64,000 nucleotides of DNA from Thermobaculum terrenum ATCC BAA-798 (GCF_000025005.1 NC_013525.1:1886501-1950500); one strand, 5' to 3'. Counted from the stretch's first letter, positions 1 to 8,961 are shown. Notes: generated by a model not told the origin, from the sequence alone. A program made the numbers and translations.

Positions 1-1181
1 TATAGCCTGTGCACGAATCTGTTGATCCTCTCCAGAGCCTCTTCTATCTGCTCCATGGATGTGGCGTAGCACATGCGCACGTGCCCCTCCCCCGAGGGGC
101 CAAAGACATCCCCTGGCACAGCAACTACCTTCTGCTGTAGCAGGAGTTGCTCCACGAACTCTATGGAGGACAGGCCTGTGGGGGTGATATCCGGGAACAC
201 ATAGAAGGCTCCCTTAGGCTCAAAGGTGGGCAGCCCTATCTCGTTGAGGGAGGAGACCATCACCTTCCGCCTGCGATCGTACTCGGCCCTCATCTGCTGT
301 ACGTAGGGTTCACCAGACTTCAGAGCCTCTATCGCTGCGTACTGGGCGGCGGTAGGGGCGCTCATGATGGTGTACTGGTGGATCTTCATCATGGCCTCTA
401 TCAGGTCAGCCGGTGCGCAGACGTACCCCACCCGCCATCCGGTCATGGCGTACGACTTGGAGAAGCCGCCCAGGAGTATGGTTCTCTCCCTCATACCGGG
501 CATGGATGGGAAGCAGGTGTGCTCGACTCCGTAGGTGAGCCTGTCGTAGATCTCGTCGGAGATGACGAGGAGATCGTGCTCCTCGGCAAAGGCTGCCAGC
601 TTCTCCAGCTCGTGCCTCGGCATAACCGCACCGGTGGGGTTGTTGGGATAGGCAAGCAGCAAGGCCTTCACCTCTGGGGACAGGAGCGGCTCGAGGAACT
701 CCACGCGCATCTCGAACTCGTAGCGCTGGGAAAGAGGGACCATGACAGGCTCGGCATCGGCCATGACGACCGCGGGCACATAGGCCACATAGGAGGGATC
801 GGGCACGAGTATCCTGTCGCCCCGCCCGAGGACCGCTCGGCAGGCAATATCGAGCGCCTCAGACACTCCAACTGTTATGAGGATCTCCGAGTGGGGGTCG
901 TACCTCACGCCATATCTGGCTGCCAGATGTTCCGAGAGGAGCTCCCGAAGCTCGAGAAGGCCGTAATTAGAAGTATAAGAGGTGTGTCCCTCTCTTATGC
1001 TTCTGATTCCAGCCTCGCGTATGGGGTCTGGGGTGACGAAGTCGGGCTCTCCTACGCCCAGGGATATGACTCCTTCGACTCCAGATATCAGGTCGAAGAA
1101 CCTCCTGATGCCGGAAGGGGGGATCCTTCTGGCCCTCTCCGAAAGGAACCTGCTTACACTACGATGATCCACAGTAGCCAT
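1..1181 (-). CDS. Class I/II PLP-dependent aminotransferase (aspartate aminotransferase-like), 3' end at window edge
   Basis: Read on the minus strand from ATG at 1181, the frame is open to base 1. The last two bases are TA, so the stop probably straddles the window edge and the protein is about 393 residues, normal for fold-type I aminotransferases. The N-terminal part has LGVGEPDF and the Y-N-PNNPTGA region. The PLP lysine motif GGFSKSYAMTGWRVGY is centred on about K242. It should transfer amino groups between an amino acid and a 2-oxo acid in the cytoplasm; the exact substrate is not readable from sequence. GGGAGAG lies just upstream of the ATG as ribosome site. It lies 63 bp downstream of, and in the same direction as, the small peptide gene at 1245-1478, so the two may be cotranscribed. 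Confidence 0.93.
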   Translation of the reverse strand, partial: MATVDHRSVSRFLSERARRIPPSGIRRFFDLISGVEGVISLGVGEPDFVTPDPIREAGIRSIREGHTSYTSNYGLLELRELLSEHLAARYGVRYDPHSEILITVGVSEALDIACRAVLGRGDRILVPDPSYVAYVPAVVMADAEPVMVPLSQRYEFEMRVEFLEPLLSPEVKALLLAYPNNPTGAVMPRHELEKLAAFAEEHDLLVISDEIYDRLTYGVEHTCFPSMPGMRERTILLGGFSKSYAMTGWRVGYVCAPADLIEAMMKIHQYTIMSAPTAAQYAAIEALKSGEPYVQQMRAEYDRRRKVMVSSLNEIGLPTFEPKGAFYVFPDITPTGLSSIEFVEQLLLQQKVVAVPGDVFGPSGEGHVRMCYATSMEQIEEALERINRFVHRL

Positions 1182-1244
1182 TGAAAACTCTCCCAGTTGT
1201 AGACACGGTAAATATAGAACTGCAATCCCGCAGTGTCAATCGAA

Positions 1245-1478
1245 TCAACCGCCACCGCCTCTGGAAATATGGAAAATATTTACATACTTTCTGACAAGTT
1301 GGGGATCCACCCCAAGCGCCAGCAGGTCAGGTTCGCTGGCGGCTATCAGGGCTCCTACCTCGCGGGGGTCGAGATCATAGGAGGCCAGCGCGTCGTAAGG
1401 GGAATCCACCAGCAGCTGCAGGAAATCCTCTTTTGATATGGCCTCAACGATGACTCTTTCCAGCTCAGGTCTCGACAT
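1245..1478 (-). CDS. Os1348/NHLP-clan-like small peptide (possible RiPP precursor)
   Basis: This 77-residue protein begins MSRPELERVIVEAISKEDF and continues with a short acidic helical domain (LVDSPYDALASYDLDPREV). The pattern resembles the Os1348/Franean1_4349 families of NHLP-related precursor-like peptides. It ends in ISRGGGG, a polyglycine tail. GAGGGG seven bases before ATG is the ribosome site. No cyclase, radical SAM enzyme or transporter is next to it; the gene that follows is the aminotransferase. Assignment rests on visual similarity of the N-terminal domain. A precursor role is inference, and a stand-alone small regulatory protein is possible. Confidence 0.7.
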   Translation of the reverse strand: MSRPELERVIVEAISKEDFLQLLVDSPYDALASYDLDPREVGALIAASEPDLLALGVDPQLVRKYVNIFHISRGGGG

Positions 1479-1552
1479 CTTCGCCCCTCATGCAGAAAGC
1501 TTAGCATATTACCTGCCAGCGGCGCTGCTGGTATTTTCATGCATCTGCACAG

Positions 1553-1581
1553 TTGACTCTTGTCCAAACCAGGAATATAAT
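1553..1581 (+). promoter_or_regulatory. Sigma-70-type promoter for the SWIM protein gene
   Basis: TTGACT (1553-1558) and TATAAT (1576-1581) are separated by 17 bp, close to the housekeeping consensus. Transcription would start near 1588, giving a 130-base leader that holds a 17-codon ORF and a hairpin. Confidence 0.7.
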
Positions 1582-1609
1582 CCATCCAAACCAAAGGGTG
1601 GTATCGGCA

Positions 1610-1663
1610 ATGTCAAACCAATGGAAAGTCTCTTACACGGAGGCGATAGAACACATCCGGTAG
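1610..1663 (+). CDS. Possible 17-residue leader peptide
   Basis: ATG to TAG encodes MSNQWKVSYTEAIEHIR. It starts about 20 bases after the predicted transcription start, and its last codons form the left arm of the following hairpin. That arrangement is typical of translation-coupled attenuators, but no run of a single regulatory codon is visible. It could be chance; the ribosome site (AAGGGTGG) is only fair. Confidence 0.3.
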   Translation: MSNQWKVSYTEAIEHIR

Positions 1664-1696
1664 CGATGAGGGCTGCCGGATGTGTGCTTTTAGCGG
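1651..1696 (+). promoter_or_regulatory. Leader hairpin before the SWIM gene (possible attenuator)
   Basis: ACACATCCGGTAGC (1651-1664) pairs with GCTGCCGGATGTGT (1673-1686), 14-base arms with one wobble, followed by GCTTTTAG. The weak T tract suggests a partial terminator or RNA-stabilising hairpin between promoter and gene. Confidence 0.45.
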
Positions 1697-1718
1697 TAGT
1701 TAAAGCAGGAGGTGGCCA

Positions 1719-1988
1719 ATGAACTCAGGACTTATAGGCAAGATAGAGAAGGCACACAGGTATGCGCAGGAGCCGGAGAGGGTACGCATCCACCATCTCG
1801 AGGCTACATTTAATGGGGATAACAACTCGTACGAGGTTAGTTTCAGGGACAACAAGTGGAACTGTGGATGCCATACATTCTCGACCTTCGGGGACTGCCA
1901 GCACGTGATGGCTATCCAGAAGATCCTCGAGCCGATGCTGCCCGAGGATACGACAAGCGAGCAGCAATCTCAACAACCTACTGCCTAA
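1719..1988 (+). CDS. SWIM zinc-finger domain protein
   Basis: This 89-residue protein is almost only a SWIM domain: residues about 38-64 read SFRDNKWNCGCHTFSTFGDC and then QH, fitting CxCx(n)CxH zinc binding. SWIM domains bind DNA or proteins and accompany SNF2 helicases or MULE transposases, but none is nearby. The acidic, Gln-rich tail (EDTTSEQQSQQ) looks disordered. A strong ribosome site (AGGAGGT) sits before the ATG, and an upstream promoter with a leader hairpin was found. The partner is unknown. Confidence 0.85.
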   Translation: MNSGLIGKIEKAHRYAQEPERVRIHHLEATFNGDNNSYEVSFRDNKWNCGCHTFSTFGDCQHVMAIQKILEPMLPEDTTSEQQSQQPTA

Positions 1989-2000
1989 ACTGAATAACCG

Positions 2001-2120
2001 ATGGAAGAAGAGAACTCTGGGGTATTCACCGTAGTAGGAATTCTCGTGGTGCTGGTGCTGGGCGTTGCAGTGTTCTGGATCCTCTACACTTCCCTCGCAA
2101 CGCCCATAAGCACCGGTTAG
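2001..2120 (+). CDS. Small single-span membrane protein
   Basis: A 39-residue ORF begins MEEENSGVFTVVG, is followed by an uninterrupted hydrophobic stretch of about 22 residues (ILVVLVLGVAVFWILY), and ends in a short polar tail. It lies 12 bp after the SWIM gene in the same direction, so it is probably cotranscribed. The ribosome site is weak, which may mean coupling to the upstream stop. The N-terminus is acidic, so an N-out orientation is likely by the positive-inside rule. Function unknown. Confidence 0.55.
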   Translation: MEEENSGVFTVVGILVVLVLGVAVFWILYTSLATPISTG

Positions 2121-2165
2121 CGCTACTCACACTCCTTGCGCTCTCCAAAAGAGCTCACTAAGAGG

Positions 2166-2194
2166 TTGACACTTTCATATTATAATGCTATTCT
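2166..2194 (+). promoter_or_regulatory. Promoter of the hrcA-grpE-dnaK operon
   Basis: TTGACA (2166-2171), 17 bp, TATTCT (2189-2194). The CIRCE operator begins 10 bp further on, at the predicted transcription start. Confidence 0.75.
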
Positions 2195-2204
2195 GATACC
2201 CGGA

Positions 2205-2231
2205 TTAGCACTCTCAAGGCGAGAGTGCTAA
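2205..2231 (+). promoter_or_regulatory. CIRCE operator (HrcA binding site)
   Basis: TTAGCACTC (2205-2213), nine bases, GAGTGCTAA (2223-2231): an exact match to the CIRCE consensus. HrcA should bind here and repress its own operon until heat shock draws the GroE chaperonin away from it. Confidence 0.97.
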
Positions 2232-2253
2232 TTCCAGAGGTGTGGGTGCTAGG

Positions 2254-3288
2254 ATGAGAGACCTGAACCTTTCCGAGCGAGCCAGGCTGGTGCTCAAGCT
2301 GGTGATAGAGGAGTACATAGCTACAGCCAAGCCTGTGGCGTCCGCGACGCTGCGGGACAAGTACGGCTTGGGTGTGAGCTCTGCTACCCTGCGCAACGAG
2401 ATGGCGGAGCTGGAGAAGATGGGTTATTTGACCCACCTGCACACCAGCGGTGGGCGTGTGCCTTCCGAGGCCGGCTACCGGCTATATGTGGAAAACCTGA
2501 TGGACAACCTGGGTCTCAGCCCGGCGGATCTGAGGCGTGTGGAGCACCAGTTCCACCAGATAGAGAGGGTAAGAGACATCGAGAGGTGGGCGGAGCTGGC
2601 GGCTTCGGTGCTGGCGCAGCTGGCAAATAATGCTGCGCTGGTCACTACCCCGCAGTCGGAAAACCTGCGACTGAAACGGATACACCTCATACAGCTGCAT
2701 GACAGGTCCGCCCTGGTGATAGCTGTGATGGACGATGGTACGGTGAGGCAGTCGGTGTACGAGATGCCCTATGAGGCTTCTCAGGAGGAGCTGGACAGCA
2801 TCGCTGCGGCTCTGAACGCCGAGTTCGCTGGTGAGGTGACCTCCAGGCTGGTTCGCAGGGCCAGGGACCTGCCTGCTCCGGTCAGCGATATCGTAAGGGC
2901 AGTGATAGACGTGGTGTCGCAGGCATCGGGGATCGGAGAGGTCCATCAGGTGGGGCTGACGCAGATGCTGGCGCAGCCCGAGTTCCAGAGCAGCGAGCGC
3001 GCACGCCCGGTGATAGAAATGATCGAGGGTGGCAGCTTGTTAAGAATATTATCGGAGAGGGTCGCCAGGTGGCCTGGCGTCCACGTGATCATAGGGTCGG
3101 AGATCCCGATCCCCGAGATGCAGAACTGTGCGATAGTCACGGCCACCTACAGAGCTGCGGGTGGCAGCCAGGGGTTGCTGACGGTAGTGGGCCCGATGAG
3201 GATGCGCTACAAGCGCACGATATCTTCGGTCTACTACCTGTCGAACCTGCTGAGCGAGCTGCTCTCTGACAAATACCTTGAGAGCTAG
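2254..3288 (+). CDS. hrcA: Heat-inducible transcription repressor HrcA
   Basis: A 344-residue repressor with an N-terminal winged helix (SERARLVLKLVIEEYIATAKPV, then SATLRNEMAELEKMGYLTHLHTSGGRVPSEAGYR), the classic HrcA start, followed by the GAF-like dimerisation domain. It binds the CIRCE site 23 bp upstream. An upstream in-frame GTG at 2242 is possible, but AGAGGTG at 2236-2242 is better placed for the ATG at 2254. It is the first gene of the operon with grpE and dnaK, the usual order in Gram-positives and Chloroflexota. Confidence 0.96.
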   Translation: MRDLNLSERARLVLKLVIEEYIATAKPVASATLRDKYGLGVSSATLRNEMAELEKMGYLTHLHTSGGRVPSEAGYRLYVENLMDNLGLSPADLRRVEHQFHQIERVRDIERWAELAASVLAQLANNAALVTTPQSENLRLKRIHLIQLHDRSALVIAVMDDGTVRQSVYEMPYEASQEELDSIAAALNAEFAGEVTSRLVRRARDLPAPVSDIVRAVIDVVSQASGIGEVHQVGLTQMLAQPEFQSSERARPVIEMIEGGSLLRILSERVARWPGVHVIIGSEIPIPEMQNCAIVTATYRAAGGSQGLLTVVGPMRMRYKRTISSVYYLSNLLSELLSDKYLES

Positions 3289-3306
3289 ATGACCGAGGAG
3301 GTGCTG

Positions 3307-3912
3307 ATGACCCAGGAAGCAAGAAACGAGCAGGAGATGGAGAACACTCAGCCTGTGGAGCCGGAGCTGGAGAAGGCTCAGGCGGACAACGAGCCCATGG
3401 AGATGACTGAGCCCGTGGTCGAGGAGATCGAGGCTGCCGAGGCCTCAGCCCAGGCTGATCTCGAGCAGCAGCTCCAGCAGGAGCGGGAGAAGGCTCAGGG
3501 GCTGCTGGACGAGCTCAAGCGGGAGAGAGCGTCCTTCATCAACTACAGGAGAAGGATAGAGCAGGAGAAGGAGTCGTGGTCCAGGGAGGCCACGGCGTCG
3601 CTGATCTACAACCTGCTGTCGGTGCTGGACGATTTCGAGAGAGCGAAGAAGGCTATCCCGGAAGAGTTCAAGGGCAGTCCCTGGGTAGAGGGGTTGCTGC
3701 TGGTCGAGCGCAAGCTGTTCTCTACGCTCGAGCTGGCAGGGCTCAAACCGATAGAGGCAGTGGGGAAGCCTTTTGATCCCAACATCCACGAGGCTGTATC
3801 TACCGAGCCTGTGGAGGGGGTTGAGCACGGAACCGTAGTAGAAGAATATCGCAAGGGCTACATGCTTGGAGACAGGGTGCTGCGGCCAAGCATGGTCAAA
3901 GTAGCACAGTAG
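3307..3912 (+). CDS. grpE: Nucleotide exchange factor GrpE
   Basis: About 201 residues: an acidic, disordered N-terminus (about 1-50), a long coiled coil (about 50-95, [19 protein letters not shown]), then the beta-wing domain ending [17 protein letters not shown] and RPSMVKVAQ. It opens the DnaK nucleotide cleft to release ADP. ATG 3307 is preferred over ATG 3289 because GAGGAGGTG lies directly before it, whereas 3289 touches the hrcA stop and lacks a ribosome site. Confidence 0.96.
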   Translation: MTQEARNEQEMENTQPVEPELEKAQADNEPMEMTEPVVEEIEAAEASAQADLEQQLQQEREKAQGLLDELKRERASFINYRRRIEQEKESWSREATASLIYNLLSVLDDFERAKKAIPEEFKGSPWVEGLLLVERKLFSTLELAGLKPIEAVGKPFDPNIHEAVSTEPVEGVEHGTVVEEYRKGYMLGDRVLRPSMVKVAQ

Positions 3913-3931
3913 CCGAAAGGAGAGTGAGGAT

Positions 3932-5845
3932 ATGGGAAGAACTATTGGTATAGACCTTGGTACGACCAACTCTGTGATGGCTGTGATGGAAGGTGGTGAG
4001 CCCACGATCATTCCCAACGCTGAGGGCTCGAGGTTGACGCCTTCCGTTGTGGCTATCAACCCGAAGACGGGTGAGAGGTTGGTGGGGCAGATAGCCAAGA
4101 GGCAGGCCGTCACCAACCCTGAGAACACTATATTCTCCATCAAGAGGTTCATGGGCCGAAGGTTCGATGACCCTGAGGTCCAGAAGGCGATGAAGATAGT
4201 CCCCTACAAGATTCGTCAGGCAGCCAACGGCGGAGTCGAGGTCAAGATGGGGGACAGGTGGTACACCCCTCAGGAGATCTCGGCGATGATCCTGCAGAAG
4301 CTGAAGGCGGACGCAGAGGCCTATCTTGGCGAGACGGTTGACTCCGCGGTGATCACGGTGCCTGCTTACTTCAACGACAGCCAGAGGCAGGCGACCAAGG
4401 ATGCGGGGACTATTGCGGGGCTCAACGTCAAGAGGATCATCAACGAGCCTACAGCTGCATCCATGGCCTATGGTCTGGACAAGAAGAGCGAGGAGGAGAT
4501 CGCAGTCTACGACCTTGGTGGTGGTACGTACGACATCTCCATACTGGCCATAGGCGAGGGCGTGTTCGAGGTCAAGGCCACGAACGGTGACACCTACCTG
4601 GGTGGCGATGACTTCGACAACAGGATCATCGACTGGCTGATAGAGGAGTTCAGGAGAGACCAGGGCATAGACCTGAGGCAGGACCGCATGGCCCTGCAGA
4701 GGCTGAAGGAGGCCGCTGAGAGGGCCAAGATCGAGCTGTCTACAACCCAGCAGACGGAGATCAACCTGCCGTTCATCACGGCGGATGCCTCTGGCCCCAA
4801 GCACCTGATCATAACGCTGACTAGGTCGAAGCTCGAGCAGCTGGTCGGCGACCTGGTGGAGCGCACTATCCCGCCGATGGAGCAGGCGCTGAAGGACGCC
4901 GGCTACTCCAAGTCGGACATAGACGAGGTGCTGCTTGTCGGTGGCCAGACCAGGATGCCTCTGGTCCAGGAGACGGTCCGCAAGTTCTTTGGCAAGGAGC
5001 CTCACAAGGGCATCAACCCTGATGAGGTGGTGGCCATAGGTGCGGCGATCCAGGCGGGTGTGCTGTCCGGAGAGGTGAAGGACGTCCTGCTGCTGGACGT
5101 TACGCCGCTGACCCTGTCCATCGAGACGCTGGGTGGGGTGGCCACACCGCTGATCCCACGCAACACGACCATCCCGACCCGCAGGAGCCAGGTGTTCACG
5201 ACCGCGGCGGACAACCAGACGCAGGTCGAGATCCACGTCGTGCAGGGCGAGAGGCCCATGGCTTCCGAGAACAAGACTCTGGCGAGGTTCATCCTCGACG
5301 GCATACCGCCTGCACCCAGGGGAGTGCCGCAGATAGAGGTGACCTTCGATATAGACGCCAACGGCATACTCAACGTCTCGGCCAAGGACCTGGCGACCGG
5401 TCGTGAGCAGAAGGTGACGATCACCGCCTCCAGCGGCCTGTCGAAGGAGGAGGTGGAGCGGCTGGTGCGCGAGGCCGAGCAGCACCGCGCCGAGGACCAG
5501 AGGCGCAAGGAGCTGGTGGAGGCCCGCAACATCGCCGACTCGCTGATCTACCAGACCGAGAAGGTGCTGCGCGAGCACGGCGATCGGATCAACGAGAGCC
5601 TGAAGTCGGACATCCAGCGCAAGATCGAGGACCTGCGCCAGGCGATGGCCGGCGAGGACATCGGGCGGATAAGAACCGCCACGGACGAACTGGCCAGGGC
5701 CAGCCAGCAGATCGGCGCACAGATGTATGGCCAGCAGGCGACGGGTACCTACGGGCCGGAGCCTGGCGGCCAGCAGGGGCCACAGGGCGGCCAGGGCAAG
5801 GGCCCTGATGACGGCACCATAGAGGGCGAGTTCAGAGAGGTCTAA
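3932..5845 (+). CDS. dnaK: Hsp70 chaperone DnaK
   Basis: 637 residues. The ATPase domain starts [21 protein letters not shown] and contains [11 protein letters not shown] (phosphate 2) and [12 protein letters not shown]. The linker is [18 protein letters not shown], followed by the substrate-binding beta sandwich, the helical lid and a Gly/Gln-rich tail ending [11 protein letters not shown]. It folds and refolds client proteins together with DnaJ and GrpE. AAAGGAGAG precedes the ATG. A strong terminator follows, so dnaJ is a separate transcript. Confidence 0.98.
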   Translation: MGRTIGIDLGTTNSVMAVMEGGEPTIIPNAEGSRLTPSVVAINPKTGERLVGQIAKRQAVTNPENTIFSIKRFMGRRFDDPEVQKAMKIVPYKIRQAANGGVEVKMGDRWYTPQEISAMILQKLKADAEAYLGETVDSAVITVPAYFNDSQRQATKDAGTIAGLNVKRIINEPTAASMAYGLDKKSEEEIAVYDLGGGTYDISILAIGEGVFEVKATNGDTYLGGDDFDNRIIDWLIEEFRRDQGIDLRQDRMALQRLKEAAERAKIELSTTQQTEINLPFITADASGPKHLIITLTRSKLEQLVGDLVERTIPPMEQALKDAGYSKSDIDEVLLVGGQTRMPLVQETVRKFFGKEPHKGINPDEVVAIGAAIQAGVLSGEVKDVLLLDVTPLTLSIETLGGVATPLIPRNTTIPTRRSQVFTTAADNQTQVEIHVVQGERPMASENKTLARFILDGIPPAPRGVPQIEVTFDIDANGILNVSAKDLATGREQKVTITASSGLSKEEVERLVREAEQHRAEDQRRKELVEARNIADSLIYQTEKVLREHGDRINESLKSDIQRKIEDLRQAMAGEDIGRIRTATDELARASQQIGAQMYGQQATGTYGPEPGGQQGPQGGQGKGPDDGTIEGEFREV

Positions 5846-5854
5846 GCCTCGCTG

Positions 5855-5896
5855 GTGTGGCCGGAGTCGGTTTGTGCTCCGGCCACACTGCTTTTT
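5855..5896 (+). terminator. Rho-independent terminator after dnaK
   Basis: GTGTGGCCGGAG (5855-5866) pairs perfectly with CTCCGGCCACAC (5877-5888), followed by TGCTTTTT. Confidence 0.93.
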
Positions 5897-5923
5897 GACA
5901 CCTGTCGACGCATTAGGTAAGTT
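5895..5923 (+). promoter_or_regulatory. Likely dnaJ promoter
   Basis: TTGACA (5895-5900), 17 bp, TAAGTT (5918-5923). It starts right at the end of the dnaK terminator. No CIRCE is seen here, so dnaJ may not be under HrcA control. Confidence 0.55.
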
Positions 5924-5957
5924 GTTAGTTGATAGCATTACTTAGAGTTGAGTGCTT

Positions 5958-7088
5958 ATGGACAGCAGAACTAAGAGGGACTATTACGAGATCCTTGGAG
6001 TACCTCGCAACGCGTCCGAGGAGGAGATACGCCGTGCATACAGGCGTCTGGCACGGCAGTATCACCCCGACGTGAACAAGGAGCCCGATGCTGAGGCCAA
6101 GTTCAAGGAGATCAACGAGGCCTACCAGGTGCTGAGCGATGCCGAGAAGCGCGCCATGTACGACCGGTTCGGCCACGAGGGCGTGGGCAACGGCGGCTTC
6201 GGCAGCTACGACTTCACCGGCAGCCCGTTCGGCTTCGGCATCGAGACCATATTTGAGAACCTCTTTGGTGCATCCACGAGGCGGACGAGGAGCCCGCGCA
6301 AGGGCAACGACCTGCGCTACAGGCTGACGCTGACCTTCGAGGAGGCCGTGTTCGGCACCACCAAGGAGATAGAGATCACCAGGCGCACGGTCTGCCCGAG
6401 GTGTCAGGGCACGAGGGCAGAGCCGGGGAGCTCGCCATCCCGATGCCCCACCTGTGGTGGATCAGGTGAGGTGAGGAGGATGCAGAGCACCCTTATAGGG
6501 CAGTTCGTGACGGTGACGCAGTGCAACACGTGCCAGGGCGAGGGCGTGGTGATCACCAACCCGTGCCGTGAGTGCCGGGGCCAGGGCTGGGTGACCGCCC
6601 CACGCAGGCTGGAGGTGAGGGTGCCTGCGGGCATCGACGAGAGCTTCCACCTGAGGCTGTCGGGCGAGGGAGAGCCGGGAGATCCTGGGGCACCGAGCGG
6701 CGACCTGTTCATAGAGTTCGACATCAAGCCGCACCCGCTGTTCAGGCGCGTCGGCAGGGATATACACCTGGAGATGCCCATAAACATCGTGCAGGCGGCG
6801 CTGGGCGACACCATAGACATCCCGACGCTGGAGGGCACGGCCGAGGTGAGGGTTGAGCCCGGCACGCAGACCGGCGACACGATAAGGCTGCGCGGCAAGG
6901 GCGTGCCCAGCCTGCGGGGCAGCGGTCGCGGCGACCAGGTGGTCACCTTCAGGGTGGTCGTACCCCGCCACCTGAACGAGAAGCAGAAGCAGCTCCTGAG
7001 GCAGCTGGGCGACACCCTCGAGAAGCCTCAGCCCGAGCAGGGCGAGAAGGGCTTCTTCGACAGGCTCAGGGAGTCGCTGGGGCTGTGA
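5958..7088 (+). CDS. dnaJ: Co-chaperone DnaJ
   Basis: About 376 residues. The J domain (about 1-70) has the HPD motif in [12 protein letters not shown] Gly/Phe-rich linker follows ([16 protein letters not shown]). The zinc region has four C-x2-C-x-G-x-G-type repeats ([31 protein letters not shown]), and the C-terminal client-binding domains end near [10 protein letters not shown]. It delivers clients to DnaK and stimulates ATP hydrolysis. GTG at 5952 is an alternative start two codons upstream; both lack a strong ribosome site. Confidence 0.96.
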   Translation: MDSRTKRDYYEILGVPRNASEEEIRRAYRRLARQYHPDVNKEPDAEAKFKEINEAYQVLSDAEKRAMYDRFGHEGVGNGGFGSYDFTGSPFGFGIETIFENLFGASTRRTRSPRKGNDLRYRLTLTFEEAVFGTTKEIEITRRTVCPRCQGTRAEPGSSPSRCPTCGGSGEVRRMQSTLIGQFVTVTQCNTCQGEGVVITNPCRECRGQGWVTAPRRLEVRVPAGIDESFHLRLSGEGEPGDPGAPSGDLFIEFDIKPHPLFRRVGRDIHLEMPINIVQAALGDTIDIPTLEGTAEVRVEPGTQTGDTIRLRGKGVPSLRGSGRGDQVVTFRVVVPRHLNEKQKQLLRQLGDTLEKPQPEQGEKGFFDRLRESLGL

Positions 7089-7116
7089 TCACGGACTCCT
7101 TGCCCCTGCCCGTCCC

Positions 7117-7362
7117 CTAGATCATGCTCAGGCCATTCTCCCTGGGCGTCCTCCTTGCCAGCTGAGTCAGCTTCCATATCCTGTACTTGGCTGCGCGGTT
7201 GGGGTCCAGGGAGAAGAACAGCTTCCCCTTACACATCTCGACCTTCATGACCCCCTGCAGCTCGAGGTTGCATTGTCCCTGTTCGTTGGGAGTGCGATGC
7301 ACGTTCACTCTGTGCTTGCAGAACCTGCACTCTTCGTAGATGCACAACGCCTCGTGCGACAT
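7117..7362 (-). CDS. Hypothetical cysteine-rich small protein
   Basis: From ATG 7362 the protein is about 81 residues. It begins MSHEALCIYEECRFCKHRV and has further cysteines in GQCNLEL and EMCKGKL, ending in a basic C-terminal segment. The C-x2-C plus two later cysteines suggest a small zinc-binding fold. AGAGGA ten bases upstream supports this start; the longer frame to 7464 has no proper ribosome site. It is convergent with dnaJ. Family not recognised. Confidence 0.6.
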   Translation of the reverse strand: MSHEALCIYEECRFCKHRVNVHRTPNEQGQCNLELQGVMKVEMCKGKLFFSLDPNRAAKYRIWKLTQLARRTPRENGLSMI

Positions 7363-7684
7363 CTGACCAGAATCCTCTCTGGATTCCCTGTGCTTTACCA
7401 CACCTGTACCTCCTGCTACAAGACCTGCGATACCCCTACATCCCCTGCGTGGGCGGAAACTCATCCCCTATTCCATAACTCAACAGCAACCTGGAAGGTT
7501 ATACAACAACACATGGGCATATTTATGTCTATCCGTTGTTAATAACAACGTAAGGCCCCTTCAAGGTTGCACGCAACCACACGATTGTAAATATCGCATA
7601 TAATTTGCCAAGCGTGGCAGCCACACAAAGGGGCATAATGTTTGCTACGAATACATGTGACGGGTAGAATTTAGTGAGGTATAG
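7363..7684. other. Intergenic region between the Cys-rich gene and rsfS
   Basis: Divergent upstream region of 322 bp. It becomes AT-rich towards its right end, which holds the rsfS promoter at 7642-7670. A TATAAT at 7599-7604 has no matching -35 box. No further gene is visible. Confidence 0.6.
7642..7670 (+). promoter_or_regulatory. Promoter of rsfS
   Basis: TTGCTA (7642-7647), 17 bp, TAGAAT (7665-7670). The predicted start near 7677 leaves only about eight leader bases before ATG 7685, so the leader is very short. Confidence 0.6.
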
Positions 7685-8053
7685 ATGGTTACAGCTGACT
7701 CTACGCAGATACAACCGGAGACACTGGCGAGAGAACTGGTTGATGTAGCCTCTGAGAGGAAGGCATCGGACATCGTGCTGCTGGACCTCAGGGGCGTATC
7801 TATCATTGCTGATTTCTTCGTGATCTGCAGCGGCAGCTCCGAGAGGCAGATCAACGCTCTGTCTCAGGCCCTGGTAGAGAGGGCCGACGAGATGGGCGTG
7901 CCCACCAGAAGGATAGAAGGCAGCAGCGCCTCTGGCTGGGTGCTGATAGACTTCCTGGACGTGATGGTGCACATCTTTGCTCCAGAGCAGAGGGCGTTCT
8001 ACAAGCTCGATGAGCTCTGGAAGGAGGCGAAGCCTCTGCTGCTCATCCAATAA
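7685..8053 (+). CDS. rsfS: Ribosomal silencing factor RsfS (Iojap family)
   Basis: 122 residues of the DUF143/Iojap fold: LARELVDVASERKASDIVLLDLRG, then DFFVICSGSSERQ and SGWVLIDFLDVMVHIF, the family's most conserved segments. RsfS binds ribosomal protein L14 and blocks subunit joining when nutrients are short. It is followed 13 bp later by a small membrane protein gene in the same direction. Confidence 0.95.
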   Translation: MVTADSTQIQPETLARELVDVASERKASDIVLLDLRGVSIIADFFVICSGSSERQINALSQALVERADEMGVPTRRIEGSSASGWVLIDFLDVMVHIFAPEQRAFYKLDELWKEAKPLLLIQ

Positions 8054-8066
8054 CCTGGAGGAAGGA

Positions 8067-8252
8067 ATGTCGACAACTACAGGACGTAACCTGTTCATAT
8101 TCGGCGCAGTCATAGGCGCCATAGGAGGCCTCGTACTTGGATCAATCGCCACGTACGAGCTGGGCGATTACGTCACCCAGCTCGTGCGAAGGCTCTTCAG
8201 GGCGATCACCCGCAAGCAGGAGCAGGTGAGGTTTGATCTGCTCAGCCAGTAA
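8067..8252 (+). CDS. Small single-span membrane protein downstream of rsfS
   Basis: 61 residues: a short polar N-terminus, one hydrophobic span rich in small residues (FIFGAVIGAIGGLVLGSIA, GxxxG-like packing), then a basic amphipathic tail (QLVRRLFRAITRKQEQ). TGGAGGAAGGA before the ATG is an excellent ribosome site. The layout resembles YtxH-like proteins with a Gly-rich span. Function unknown; cotranscribed with rsfS. Confidence 0.75.
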   Translation: MSTTTGRNLFIFGAVIGAIGGLVLGSIATYELGDYVTQLVRRLFRAITRKQEQVRFDLLSQ

Positions 8253-8262
8253 AGCTCCCCTG

Positions 8263-8889
8263 CTAGCCTGTCCCGAACTGTCTATCTCCGGCGTCCCCCA
8301 ACCCGGGCACGATATAGGCCTGGTCGTTGAGGTGTGAATCCACAGCAGCCACGTAGATCTCGATATCTGGATGCGCCCTGGTGAGGGCTTCTATGCCCTC
8401 GGGGGCAGCGATGAGCCCCACGAAGCGCACGGCGGACAGGTTGCGGAGCTTGAGGACATCCACCGCCGCGACCGCTGAGCCCCCGGTGGCGAGCATGGGG
8501 TCGAGCACCAGGGCGACATCGATCTTCATGTCCTGCGGGAGCTTGTTGTAGTACTCCACGGGCCTGAGGGTATCGTGCTCGCGGTAGATCCCCAGGTGCC
8601 ACACCTCGGCGAAGGGCATCAGGCGGAGGGCTGCCGGCACCATGCCGAGGCCTGCGCGCAGGATGGGGACGAAGCCGATCCGCCACTGGAGGTCGTACCC
8701 GCGGGTGGTGGCCAGGGGCGTCTGGACCTCGATCTCTCTGAGGGGGAAATCGAGCGTGGCCTCATAGAGCAGGAGGCTGGTTATCTCGTCCACGAGCTCT
8801 CTGAACCGCTTAGGTTCGGTGTTGACATCCCTGAGGAGGGTGACCTTGTGGGCCACCAGTGGATGACTGGATACATGTACCTTGCCCAA
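8263..8889 (-). CDS. upp: Uracil phosphoribosyltransferase
   Basis: 208 residues, the usual length. The PRPP-binding loop is [15 protein letters not shown] (about 126-139), and the uracil-binding C-terminus is [17 protein letters not shown]. It converts uracil and PRPP to UMP in pyrimidine salvage. The start is TTG at 8889 with GGAGGT correctly placed, giving [21 protein letters not shown]. It is divergent from the gene at 8962. Confidence 0.97.
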   Translation of the reverse strand: MGKVHVSSHPLVAHKVTLLRDVNTEPKRFRELVDEITSLLLYEATLDFPLREIEVQTPLATTRGYDLQWRIGFVPILRAGLGMVPAALRLMPFAEVWHLGIYREHDTLRPVEYYNKLPQDMKIDVALVLDPMLATGGSAVAAVDVLKLRNLSAVRFVGLIAAPEGIEALTRAHPDIEIYVAAVDSHLNDQAYIVPGLGDAGDRQFGTG

Positions 8890-8925
8890 AATCTACCTCC
8901 CGATGAAAGATGTTGTGTCTGAAGG

Positions 8926-8954
8926 TTGACCTTCCGGCATGCAGCGCGTACTAT
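8926..8954 (+). promoter_or_regulatory. Promoter of the gene at 8962 (leaderless)
   Basis: TTGACC (8926-8931), exactly 17 bp, TACTAT (8949-8954). The transcription start should fall at about 8961-8962, on the GTG start codon itself. Confidence 0.6.
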
Positions 8955-8961
8955 TACTCTC

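Noticed and set aside
147-1184. 345-codon plus-strand frame at the left edge
   Set aside because: Shadow of the aminotransferase gene on the minus strand, which has conserved PLP motifs.
2181-2186. TATAAT before hrcA as -10 box
   Set aside because: Only nine bases from TTGACA; TATTCT at 2189 has the correct 17-bp spacing.
3896-5938. 680-codon frame opposite dnaK
   Set aside because: Antisense shadow of a certain gene in GC-rich DNA; composition (Leu/Arg/His rich) is not protein-like.
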